Counted from the first letter of the stretch, positions 1-5,820 are shown. The stretch is 5,976 bases of DNA from Thiotrichales bacterium (GCA_024763135.1 JANTGD010000233.1:1-5976), one strand, 5' to 3'. Made by a program: numbers and translations. Notes: generated from the letters alone by a model not told the origin.

Positions 1-39
1 AACCTAGAAAAATCACTTGAGCGCGAAAAAGACGTGTAA
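1..39 (+). CDS. Possible C-terminal tail of a gene entering from the left
   Basis: Reading frame 1 is open from the first base to a TAA at 37-39 and gives the charged tail NLEKSLEREKDV. The other two forward frames meet stops at once or within six codons. Composition and charge look like a natural protein end, but twelve residues are too few to name a family or to exclude chance. If real, the gene reads towards the OmpA-like gene, so the two are convergent. Confidence 0.3.
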   Translation, partial: NLEKSLEREKDV

Positions 40-299
40 GCAATTGGTGTGAATGGTGAAACAGGAAAACTCGTGGTCACCTTATTGGTGATGAGAGGGT
101 TTTCTGATTTGCCTGGTGCACCAAGAGCTTGCGTGGACTTTTGTGATACAACTGAGGTTTTTAGGGTCATAGCTGCAGCGTGCTGTGCATCACTCAGGCA
201 AGCCATCGTAAGCCGACAATAAGTGGCGAAAATCCCAGAGTATCAATCGCGTAGTCCAGAAATGAAGGCTTTGAAAAATGGATGCGTAGCTGGTTTGCT
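40..299. other. Non-coding stretch, nothing recognised
   Basis: About 260 bp between the possible gene tail and the stop of the OmpA-like gene. Both strands are broken by stops or hold only shadow frames. The only local structure is a small hairpin at 77-91 (TCACC, loop TTATT, GGTGA) followed by a GTTTT tract at 99-103. It could be a weak terminator for a plus-strand gene ending at 39, but the five-pair stem is poor. I see no tRNA, promoter pair or mobile-element end here. Confidence 0.4.
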
Positions 300-1367
300 T
301 CAAGAGGTCCGCGCATCTGCTGGCGGTGTCCGACCTTGTTTGGGAACCAGCATAAATTCAATACGCCGGTTCCGGGCACGGCCCACTTCGGTACGATTGG
401 ATGCAATTGGCTCATCTTCCCCATATCCACGGGCAAAGATCCGTTCTGCTGGCACGCCGAGGCTTACTAGGTAGTCTTTCACCGCATCAGCACGCTGCTG
501 GCTCAATAATAAGTTAGCATCCCGCTGACCGCGTGAATCTGTATGCCCTGCCACAACAAGATCCATCTTGAAACAGCTTCTTAGAATCTTAGCAATGCGC
601 GTCAGTATCGGGTAACTGGCGGGCTGTAATGTGGCACCGCCACTTTCAAATTCAATGGTACCCAATTGTGTGGCTGCATCTAACTGCGCTTCACAGCTGG
701 GAGGTGGTGGCGGTGCAGTGATGTCCGCCTTGACCTGATAGCCCATTGTCTGTAATTCATTGAGTTCCGCAAGTAAGCGACGCTTGAGACCTGCGGAGCC
801 TGCATCCCCTTGTATCACTACACGCTGGTCTTTGACCGTTAACCGTCCACTGCGCATTCTGGTTAGACTGTCCAACAATTTGGGAATCGCTCTCTCCCAA
901 TCGGCGGGCTGGCCCTCTCGCATTTGCAGATTGATCAGCGCTGACCCCACCTGCATACGAACGGGCTGAAGAATCATGCGCCGGGTTTCCCGGTTGCGCA
1001 CATAGCCGTGTAGCTCGATCGTCTGGCCATCGTAACGGGCTTCGAATGTGTACGGTTGGACAGGCTCGGCAATCTGCGTGGCGTTATTAATCACGGCATC
1101 GGGCCATAACTCTGCCAGCACCTGCTCTGCCAGGTGAGCTGCCTCTTCTGTCGGTGCGGTTCCGGTGAGGCGTACCTGCTTCCCATGCACTGCGACGCTC
1201 GCCCAAGGCATGTCTTTGCCCCGTAGCTCTTTCAGCGAGGCTTCCTGAGTATCAGACTCTATCTGGCTTGAACAAAACCGCAAAGTAAACAGAACCAGCA
1301 ATGCGAATGCCAGCATTGAGATAGTCATTATTGCGAGAGAACTGAGACGAGACCCTGTGCGTTTCAT
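300..1367 (-). CDS. OmpA-family protein with BON-like repeats and an N-terminal membrane anchor
   Basis: A 355-residue protein. Residues 11-31 form one hydrophobic segment after a basic start (MKRTGSRLSS), which fits an inner-membrane signal anchor. The Cys at 32 lacks a good lipobox, so a lipoprotein is unlikely. Residues about 52-100, 105-150 and 165-215 resemble BON-type repeats (short alpha-beta units with V.L.G and V.I.G strands). A proline-rich linker (APPPPPPS, about 218-224) leads to an OmpA C-terminal domain at about 227-342. It carries the peptidoglycan-binding pattern: AGHTDSRG with Asp277, LSQQRADAVKDYL with Arg292, and GRARNRRIEF near the end. Cys225 and Cys265 bracket the first part of that domain and could form a disulfide. 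The layout resembles BON-OmpA proteins such as ArfA/OmpATb, with a likely role in tethering the envelope to peptidoglycan. The precise role is not known. The start at 1367 has only a weak Shine-Dalgarno (TGGAA) but gives the anchor segment. It is transcribed away from the palindrome-rich gap. Confidence 0.88.
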   Translation of the reverse strand: MKRTGSRLSSLAIMTISMLAFALLVLFTLRFCSSQIESDTQEASLKELRGKDMPWASVAVHGKQVRLTGTAPTEEAAHLAEQVLAELWPDAVINNATQIAEPVQPYTFEARYDGQTIELHGYVRNRETRRMILQPVRMQVGSALINLQMREGQPADWERAIPKLLDSLTRMRSGRLTVKDQRVVIQGDAGSAGLKRRLLAELNELQTMGYQVKADITAPPPPPSCEAQLDAATQLGTIEFESGGATLQPASYPILTRIAKILRSCFKMDLVVAGHTDSRGQRDANLLLSQQRADAVKDYLVSLGVPAERIFARGYGEDEPIASNRTEVGRARNRRIEFMLVPKQGRTPPADARTS

Positions 1368-1408
1368 TTCATTCCAGTTGAATTGAATTCGTTTGAAACT
1401 GGTAACGA

Positions 1409-1515
1409 CTCAGCTAACCTCTGAAATGTGCCAGCTCTGCATTTAAAAATAGTCATCTACAGATGTAAAATTACATTCTTCGCTTTGATCTGGCGTATTT
1501 CAGAGGAAATCTGAG
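1409..1515. repeat. Imperfect long inverted repeat upstream of the OmpA-like gene
   Basis: Two arms share one dyad centre (about 1462). CTCAG 1409-1413 pairs with 1511-1515, CCTCTGAAAT 1418-1427 with 1497-1506, GCCAG 1430-1434 with 1490-1494, and TC 1436-1437 with 1487-1488. That is 22 of 29 positions. The roughly 49-base loop holds two overlapping small dyads, CATCTacAGATG (1454-1465) and TGTAAaaTTACA (1464-1475). It could be a degenerate MITE, a regulatory stem-loop in the leader of the OmpA-like gene, or an operator region. The sequence does not decide between these. Confidence 0.5.
1441..1469 (-). promoter_or_regulatory. Candidate sigma70-type promoter for the OmpA-like gene
   Basis: Read on the minus strand, TTTACA (1469-1464) is followed after 17 bases by TTAAAT (1446-1441), about 75 bases upstream of the ATG at 1367. 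Each hexamer is only a partial consensus match. The -35 hexamer overlaps the dyad TGTAAaaTTACA, which could be an operator. This is inferred from pattern only. Confidence 0.28.
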
Positions 1516-1640
1516 CGGTCACTCCATTTTTTGGCAACTCATTGAGTAGTTACTGAAACTAAACCCTGTGATCGCAATGCTGTGCACGCCTGCTTATAAG
1601 TGCAAAACCATCATTCGGTTAATACCTGCGCCCCTCTGGC

Positions 1641-1762
1641 CCTTCTGAGGGTGTCGCAAAAGTCCGTCCAGGACCTTGCGTCACGCGGAAAGGAAAAAGT
1701 GTGATTTTTCCTTTCCTCACAGGTTGTCGAAAAGCAGACGCTTTTGCGACAGCCTCCTTCTG
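1641..1762. mobile_element. MITE-like palindromic element with 7-bp target duplication
   Basis: A 108-bp element (1648-1755) is bounded by terminal inverted repeats AGGGTGTCGCAAAAG (1648-1662) and CTTTTGCGACAGCCT (1741-1755), 14 of 15 matching. A perfect 12-bp inner stem, GGAAAGGAAAAA (1687-1698) with TTTTTCCTTTCC (1705-1716), has the same centre (1701.5). The direct repeat CCTTCTG lies immediately outside each end (1641-1647 and 1756-1762), as expected for a target-site duplication. A third, degenerate copy of the left end, AGGTTGTCGAAAAG, sits inside at 1721-1734. No transposase is present, so it is non-autonomous. The parent IS family cannot be named from sequence alone. Confidence 0.72.
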
Positions 1763-1909
1763 GAAAAGGGCCCAAAGATCACTTCCCCAGAATGGATGCG
1801 TGAATTAAGGCCATCTTTCGACAATCAAGTGTTGCATCGCTGCTTGCAGGTTTTTTTAAACCCTCAGCTTACTCGTGAAGGTGAGAGAGTGATTTTGCAA
1901 GAACTGACT
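1763..1909 (+). pseudogene. Protein-like open frame, possible gene remnant (unrecognised)
   Basis: The frame starting at 1763 reads EKGPKITSPEWMRELRP and continues through QVLHRCLQVFLNPQLTREGE and RVILQELT without a stop up to the edge of the next palindromic structure. It has natural-looking composition and predicted helices but matches no family I recognise. An ATG-started frame from 1676 covers it, but that start lies inside the MITE-like element and is probably accidental. Removing the MITE and one target copy keeps the frame open back to a TAA at 1597-1599, with no ATG in that stretch. Best read as a decayed gene fragment. A chance open frame is also possible. Confidence 0.25.
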
Positions 1910-2040
1910 AAGACAATCCAGAGTAAAACCTTATTTAGCGGGTCTCTATGGCAAGGACCGGGCCATTGCCATAGAGACCCGCCTTGACCTGTAACAGTTG
2001 AGGCGCTCTGTTTGAGAGCTCTACTATGGATTGTCTTGGT
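1907..2040. repeat. Structured inverted-repeat element with closing stem and three hairpins
   Basis: The outer stem pairs 1907-1925 with 2022-2040. Its core is AAGACAATCCAGAGTA (1910-1925) against TACTATGGATTGTCTT (2022-2037), 15 of 16 paired, extended outward by one G-T and two normal pairs. Inside are a perfect 17-bp hairpin, GCGGGTCTCTATGGCAA (1938-1954) with 1966-1982 and an 11-base loop; a second hairpin GCCTTGAC/GTTGAGGC (1981-1988 with 1997-2004), with two G-T pairs; and a third GCTCT/AGAGC (2005-2009 with 2015-2019). The first two hairpins share bases 1981-1982. The ends resemble transposon inverted repeats, yet no flanking duplication directly abuts them. It could be a MITE or a structured RNA. 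No coding role is visible. Confidence 0.6.
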
Positions 2041-2049
2041 AGGAAATGA

Positions 2050-2184
2050 CTGATACACCATCAAAAAGTAGCGGCTCCACTTGATGCTTTAAACCAAGCA
2101 AAGGACCCAAAACCACTCGTCCGCCAAAACTTACCTATTCTCGGACAGCTTGCTCGCCACATCGCCGGCTTATCTCAAAATTAG
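2050..2184 (+). pseudogene. Startless protein-like frame, possible remnant (unrecognised)
   Basis: The frame is open from 2050 to a TAG at 2182-2184. It encodes a 44-residue stretch with segments VAAPLDALNQAKDPKP and LVRQNLPILGQLARHIAGL, which look like amphipathic helices of a real protein. There is no ATG, GTG or TTG in frame, and a TGA (2047-2049) precedes it. If the 128 bases 1910-2037 are taken out, this frame is in phase with the open frame at 1763-1909, although the TGA still separates them. It may be the end of a disrupted gene, but chance cannot be excluded. No family is recognised. Confidence 0.22.
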
Positions 2185-2203
2185 GAGCAATGCTCGGAAG
2201 AGA

Positions 2204-2233
2204 TTCGCAATCGAACGGGTTTGGCGCTACTAT
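2204..2233 (+). promoter_or_regulatory. Weak candidate promoter for the DUF4124-MIF gene pair
   Basis: TTCGCA (2204-2209) and TACTAT (2228-2233) are separated by 18 bases and end 27 bases before the ATG at 2261. The -10 is a fair match and the -35 is poor. The position suits a promoter serving both downstream genes. Confidence 0.25.
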
Positions 2234-2260
2234 CTGCTGGGTAGACTAAGCATTGAATCC

Positions 2261-2743
2261 ATGAAAAATTCCAGCATTTCCATTACAGCTCTTTGCACGA
2301 TCGCGCTGCCAGCGGTGCTCTTACTATCAACCGCCGCAGCCCAGGCTGCACCGTATAAATGGACCGACGAACAAGGCCATGTGCACTACAGCCAAATTCC
2401 CCCGGTCGGGCGCCCTGCCCAGGCGATCACCACAGACGCTGTCCCCACTCAACCCGCTCCTGCAACCTCCGAAGACGCGCAACCGGATGAGCAGGCATTG
2501 GATGAGACAGCTGCCACAACACCTTCGCCAGATGCGCCAAAGGCTGATAAACAGAAAAATGCGCAGCTGCTTGCCGAAAGTTGCACCGCATTACGACACA
2601 ATCTGCAGTTACTGGAGAATAACACACGCATTCGAGTACGCGATAAAAACTCCGGCAACTTTCGTGTGCTCGATGACACTGAACGGCAAAAAAAAATTCA
2701 AACCTACCGAAGTCAGTTGCATAATATGTGCCCCGGGCAGTAA
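2261..2743 (+). CDS. DUF4124-domain exported protein
   Basis: A 160-residue protein of unknown biochemical function. Residues 1-29 are a typical Sec signal peptide (MKNSSIS, a hydrophobic core, then AAAQA before the cut near 29/30), so the mature protein should be periplasmic. The DUF4124 signature follows directly: YKWTDEQGHVHYSQIPP (32-48). Residues about 50-100 are a low-complexity linker rich in Pro, Ala, Asp and Glu. The C-terminal block (about 101-157) has the pattern C.ALR.NL..L, RVRDKNSGNFRVLDD and ERQKKI, ending near a second Cys. Cys108 and Cys157 are the only cysteines of the mature protein and may pair. The frame extends upstream to 2150, but the 2261 start is preferred because it gives a signal peptide. 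No good Shine-Dalgarno is visible there. An 80-bp gap to the next gene suggests co-transcription with it. Confidence 0.85.
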   Translation: MKNSSISITALCTIALPAVLLLSTAAAQAAPYKWTDEQGHVHYSQIPPVGRPAQAITTDAVPTQPAPATSEDAQPDEQALDETAATTPSPDAPKADKQKNAQLLAESCTALRHNLQLLENNTRIRVRDKNSGNFRVLDDTERQKKIQTYRSQLHNMCPGQ

Positions 2744-2810
2744 GTTGTGAATCGCAACCTTCTTTGCTCTACATCCATAGGCCTCTCGCAACTCGCGTCA
2801 GACCGTCTTC

Positions 2811-2816
2811 AGGAGA
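2811..2816 (+). promoter_or_regulatory. Ribosome binding site of the MIF-family gene
   Basis: AGGAGA lies 7 bases before the ATG at 2824. It fixes this start over the upstream ATG at 2728 in the same frame, which overlaps the DUF4124 gene. It also places the conserved proline directly after the initiator methionine. Confidence 0.75.
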
Positions 2817-2823
2817 TCGTGAC

Positions 2824-3162
2824 ATGCCACTGTTGAGTATCGAAGCCAACAAATCTCCCGCTGAAATTGAGAGTTTTCTAAGCGAATGTTCAAACCGTGT
2901 TGCCAAGTTACTGGGCAAACCCGAGTCTTATGTCATGGTGCGCTACAACCATAACCCCAATATGCTGTTCGCGGGTTGCGCGACACCCACCGCGTTTCTG
3001 CAACTCAAGAGTCTTGGGCTGCCTGAGGAAAAAACCGCCGAACTCTCTAGCGCACTATGCGCCTTGGTCAGCGACTACTTATCCGTCCCTGCCGAGCGCT
3101 GCTATATCGAGTTTAGTAGCCCTCCCCGCCATATGTGGGGCTGGAATTCACGCACCTTCTGA
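2824..3162 (+). CDS. MIF-family / phenylpyruvate tautomerase-like protein
   Basis: A 112-residue protein, close to the roughly 115 residues of macrophage migration inhibitory factor homologues. It begins MPLLSIEANKSP, placing the family's catalytic proline at position 2, free at the N-terminus after Met removal. Lys32 in LLGKPESYVMV matches the conserved GKP lysine near the tautomerase active site. Later blocks also fit: NMLFAGCATPTAFLQLKSLG, then VPAERCYIEF, and the ending WGWNSRTF, which parallels the VGWNNSTF end of MIF. Such proteins form cytosolic trimers that tautomerise small keto-enol substrates such as phenylpyruvate. The substrate in this organism is unknown. It follows the DUF4124 gene by 80 bp with its own strong RBS and is probably in the same transcript. 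No functional link to DUF4124 or to proS downstream is evident. Confidence 0.88.
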   Translation: MPLLSIEANKSPAEIESFLSECSNRVAKLLGKPESYVMVRYNHNPNMLFAGCATPTAFLQLKSLGLPEEKTAELSSALCALVSDYLSVPAERCYIEFSSPPRHMWGWNSRTF

Positions 3163-3489
3163 TAGACAATCACAGCGCACAGGATGTTCAGGCTCCACGT
3201 TTGGAGGCTGTCGGTTTTAACTGCCGTCAAGGGCAACAACTCTGACGTATCCGATCCCTGCTCGCTAGACAACCACTCGCGTCGATCAATTGAGTCTATC
3301 TGGTTGGTTGGGCCATCAGGGGCGTGTTGCAGGTCTTCCAGGTTAACTCTGACAACTCACCAGACCGTGTCTGGCCATTGTTTTGAAGCGGCTCAGGCAA
3401 CTCTACAGAATTAGTCAGCGTCACAGGTACGAGCAGCCGCTTGCCCGCACGCGACGACGCAAGTCCACCACGTTATCGATAAAAACACT
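3163..3489. other. Intergenic gap between the MIF-family gene and proS
   Basis: There are 327 bases with no supported gene; frames here are short and lack family features. Two small hairpins are visible: CTCCA/TGGAG (3193-3206, loop CGTT) with a downstream GTTTT, a poor candidate terminator for the upstream gene, and CCAGAC/GTCTGG (3360-3374, loop CGT). The 9-mer AACTCTGAC occurs twice, at 3238 and 3345. I see no tRNA and no convincing T-box-like leader. Confidence 0.5.
3383..3411 (+). promoter_or_regulatory. Weak candidate promoter for proS
   Basis: TTGAAG (3383-3388) and CAGAAT (3406-3411) are 17 bases apart, each matching four of six consensus bases. A start near 3418 would leave a leader of about 70 bases before the proS ATG. 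No Shine-Dalgarno is evident before that ATG (GATAAAAACACT precedes it). Confidence 0.25.
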
Positions 3490-5199
3490 ATGCGCACAAC
3501 CGAATTTCCTTTATCCACACTCAAAGAAACCCCTGCAGACGCCGAAATCATCAGCCACAAGCTCATGCTGCGAGCTGGACTGATTCGACGTTTAGCCGCG
3601 GGCCTCTATACCTGGAAGCCTCTGGGCTTAAAAGTACTTCGCAATGTCGAACGCATTGTTCGCGAAGAAATGGACCGTAGTGGGGCCATCGAGCTACTCA
3701 TGCCTTCCATCCAGCCTGCGGAACTGTGGCAGGAATCGGGGCGTTGGGAAAAATATGGACCGGAGCTCCTACGTTTCAAAGATCGCCATGAGCGCGAATA
3801 TTGCTATGGGCCCACGCACGAAGAAGTGATCACCGATTACGCACGCCGCGAAATCAACAGCTATAAACAACTGCCTGTCAACTACTACCAGATCCAAACC
3901 AAATTCCGCGACGAGATCCGCCCCCGCTTTGGGGTCATGCGTGCACGGGAATTCCTTATGAAGGATGCCTATTCGTTTCACATGAACGCTGCCTCATTGG
4001 CTGAAACCTATGCCGTCATGTACGACACCTACAGTCGCATCTTCAGCCGTTTGGGGTTGCAATTCAGAGCGGTTCAGGCCGATACCGGAGCCATAGGCGG
4101 CAATGCCTCGCATGAATTTCACGTCTTGGCAGACTCAGGAGAAGACGCGATTGCGTTTTGCCCCGAAAGTGACTACGCAGCCAATGTAGAGCTGGCGCCC
4201 ACGCAGCCGGTTGCGCCACCTGCTGCGCCGCAGAACGATATGCAAAAGGTGCCCACCCCTGGCCAGGAAAGCATTGAACAGGTCAGCGCATTTCTTGGTG
4301 TCCCGCCTGAGCGTTGCGTGAAAACACTGATCGTACACGGCAACGAAGCTCATCCGGTTGTAGCGCTGCTGCTCCGCGGTGACCATGAACTCAATGAAAT
4401 CAAAGCAGAAAAGTTGCCCGAGGTCGCGTCGCCACTACAAATGGCAACGGCGCAAGAAATTGAGGCTGCAGTCGGTTGCAGCACTGGATCATTGGGTCCG
4501 GTTGGCCTCGAAATCCCAATCTACGCCGACTATGCCGTATTGGGCTTGAGTGACTTTGTCTGTGGTGCCAATGAAGCGGGCTTCCATCTGACCGGCGTCA
4601 ACTTCGAGCGTGATTTGCCTACCCCCTCCGGTGCCGATCTACGCAATATCGAAGCAGGTGATCCGAGCCCCGATGGACAGGGCCATATCGAGATTGTCCG
4701 CGGTGTCGAAGTGGGGCATATCTTCCAACTTGGAACACGCTACAGCGAAGCGATGGGCGTGAAAGTACTCGATGAATATGGCAAGGCTGTTACGCTCGAA
4801 ATGGGTTGTTATGGCATTGGGGTCTCGCGGATCGTCGCAGCTGCAATTGAACAACATCACGACGCCGCCGGTATTATCTGGCCCGAAAGCATTGCGCCTT
4901 TCGAAATTGCGCTAGCCCCCATTAATCTGCATAAATCCCAGCGCCTGCGTGCAGCGGTCGACGAACTCTATACACAGCTCGAAGGCGCCGGGTTCAAGGT
5001 GCTACTGGACGATCGCAAGGTCCGTCCCGGCGTGATGTTTGCCGATCTGGAGCTGATCGGCATCCCCCATCGGATTGTCTTTAGCGAGCGCGGTCTGGAT
5101 GCTGGACAAGTCGAATACAAATCACGACGCGATGCCTCCGAGGCCGCGGATGTCAAACTCGATGAAGTGGTTAACTTCCTGAAGCAGAAAATAGCTTAA
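3490..5199 (+). CDS. proS: Proline--tRNA ligase, bacterial type with editing domain
   Basis: Charges tRNA-Pro with proline in the cytosol. It has 569 residues, close to the 572 of the E. coli enzyme. The class II catalytic core is clear: motif 1 around VERIVREEMDRSGAIELLMP (53-72), the substrate-binding TxE-type segment YGPTHEEVITD (106-116), motif 2 KFRDEIRPRFGVMRAREFLM (138-157), and motif 3 EMGCYGIGVSR (437-447) with Cys440. The inserted editing domain that clears Ala-tRNA-Pro spans about 224-405, includes CVKTLIV with Lys278 (equivalent to the E. coli editing lysine), and has a proline/alanine-rich stretch near 237-247. The C-terminal anticodon-binding domain covers about 470-569 (DDRKVRPGVMFADLELIGIP). 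The start matches the conserved family N-terminus MRTTEFPLSTLKETPADAE, though without a good RBS. Its last 29 bp overlap the end of the convergent thioredoxin gene. It appears intact. Confidence 0.98.
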   Translation: MRTTEFPLSTLKETPADAEIISHKLMLRAGLIRRLAAGLYTWKPLGLKVLRNVERIVREEMDRSGAIELLMPSIQPAELWQESGRWEKYGPELLRFKDRHEREYCYGPTHEEVITDYARREINSYKQLPVNYYQIQTKFRDEIRPRFGVMRAREFLMKDAYSFHMNAASLAETYAVMYDTYSRIFSRLGLQFRAVQADTGAIGGNASHEFHVLADSGEDAIAFCPESDYAANVELAPTQPVAPPAAPQNDMQKVPTPGQESIEQVSAFLGVPPERCVKTLIVHGNEAHPVVALLLRGDHELNEIKAEKLPEVASPLQMATAQEIEAAVGCSTGSLGPVGLEIPIYADYAVLGLSDFVCGANEAGFHLTGVNFERDLPTPSGADLRNIEAGDPSPDGQGHIEIVRGVEVGHIFQLGTRYSEAMGVKVLDEYGKAVTLEMGCYGIGVSRIVAAAIEQHHDAAGIIWPESIAPFEIALAPINLHKSQRLRAAVDELYTQLEGAGFKVLLDDRKVRPGVMFADLELIGIPHRIVFSERGLDAGQVEYKSRRDASEAADVKLDEVVNFLKQKIA

Positions 5200-5653
5200 G
5201 GTACTGTTCCAATTGCGCTTTAGTGACAGGCCCTACATGGGCTTTCATCGACTTTTGATCGGCCGAAATAATATACGTCGTCGGCAAGCCAATCATCAAT
5301 CCGAATGCCGATCGGGAGCGTGGACGTGTTTGAATCACAGGATAATCGATCATCTGCTCATCAATAAACGCGCGCAGTTTTGTCTCGTTGACCTCCTCGA
5401 AATTAACCCCCAGCACCATCGCATCTTTGCCCTTGTGTGCTTCATAGAACATTGATAGTTCGGGAATTTCCTCCCGACAAGGTGGACACCAGGTCGCCCA
5501 ATAATTGATGACCAACATCTTGCCTTTATAGTCGGCAAGATGATGCACCTTTCCCTCCAGGTCCGTCCCGGAAAAATCGGGTACATCCGCATGAGCCAGC
5601 GGGATAAGAAACAGCCATCCCCCCAATAAAAGCGTAATGATCAGTTTAGTCAT
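5171..5653 (-). CDS. TlpA/ResA-like periplasmic thiol-disulfide oxidoreductase
   Basis: A 160-residue exported thioredoxin-fold protein. Residues 1-22 are a signal peptide (MTK, hydrophobic core, ending PLAHA before DVPDF). The redoxin domain follows: LEGKVHHLADYKGKMLVINY (32-51), then the active site WATWCPPCREEIPEL with Cys56 and Cys59, typical of TlpA/ResA/CcmG-type reductants. Phe85-Glu87 (NFEE) lies near the usual acidic region, and GLPTTYII holds the cis-proline Pro124. It likely reduces periplasmic protein disulfides, possibly in cytochrome c maturation, but no ccm or ccd genes are nearby to support that. The frame is open upstream to an ATG at 5782. The 5653 start is preferred because GAGGG lies 7 bases ahead and it creates the signal peptide. 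The stop lies inside the 3' end of proS, so the two genes are convergent and overlap by 29 bp. Confidence 0.92.
   Translation of the reverse strand: MTKLIITLLLGGWLFLIPLAHADVPDFSGTDLEGKVHHLADYKGKMLVINYWATWCPPCREEIPELSMFYEAHKGKDAMVLGVNFEEVNETKLRAFIDEQMIDYPVIQTRPRSRSAFGLMIGLPTTYIISADQKSMKAHVGPVTKAQLEQYLKLFSASGS
5228..5252 (+). terminator. Weak candidate terminator for proS
   Basis: AGGCCC (5228-5233), loop TACAT and GGGCTT (5239-5244) form a six-pair stem with one G-T pair, followed by a loose TCATCGACTTTT. It lies 29 bases after the proS stop but inside the coding part of the opposing thioredoxin gene, which limits how strong it can be. Confidence 0.25.
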
Positions 5654-5660
5654 TATGAAT

Positions 5661-5666
5661 CCCTCA
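5661..5666 (-). promoter_or_regulatory. Ribosome binding site deciding the TlpA-like start
   Basis: On the minus strand TGAGGG is followed after 7 bases (ATTCATA) by the ATG at 5653. The alternative ATG at 5782 would bury the hydrophobic leader internally, so this site supports the shorter protein. Confidence 0.7.
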
Positions 5667-5792
5667 GACGAGACACCAAGCGCATAGCGTGATGTGCCAT
5701 CAAATGTCTTAAAAGTTACGGCCATTGAAGAAGCCTGGCGGCGGGGACCGCTTGCATCGAACCTTCTTGAAAGCCAATCCAATGGGTTAATC

Positions 5793-5819
5793 GGATAAGG
5801 CGCATCGCCCCGTTTTTTA
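5793..5819 (+). terminator. Terminator-like hairpin with T6 tract
   Basis: GGCG (5800-5803), loop CAT, CGCC (5807-5810) is followed by CCG and six Ts (5814-5819). CGG at 5793-5795 can pair with CCG at 5811-5813 across a bulge. Read on the plus strand it resembles an intrinsic terminator, but no plus-strand gene runs into it. The GGATAAGGCG core also resembles REP-type intergenic repeats. The gap 5654-5792 otherwise holds only the leader of the TlpA-like gene, with no clear promoter. Confidence 0.3.
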
Positions 5820-5820
5820 A

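Noticed and set aside
1676..1987. A 103-residue plus-strand gene
   Set aside because: Its start lies within the MITE-like element and its end within the hairpin of the next one, so the full frame is a composite of repeats. Only the middle part looks protein-like.
1907..2040. Integron attC site
   Set aside because: The ends do not carry the GTTRRRY and RYYYAAC core sites, no integrase is present, and the internal arms do not follow the attC pattern.
1864..2064. A 66-residue minus-strand gene
   Set aside because: It spans the perfect hairpin on the opposite strand; matching peptide segments in both strands come from the palindrome, not from coding.
2150..2260. Longer start for the DUF4124 protein
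   Set aside because: The added residues are basic and polar and would mask a clear Sec signal peptide beginning at 2261.
3238..3353. Repeated 9-mer AACTCTGAC
   Set aside because: Two copies of a 9-mer without longer flanking similarity or regular spacing are weak evidence and may be chance.
3163..3489. tRNA gene or T-box-like leader ahead of proS
   Set aside because: No cloverleaf, GTTCGANNC-like arm or T-box sequence is visible, and the hairpins present are short and unrelated.
5654..5782. Longer 203-residue form of the TlpA-like protein
   Set aside because: It would bury the signal peptide internally, has no good RBS, and the ATG at 5653 has a proper GAGGG.
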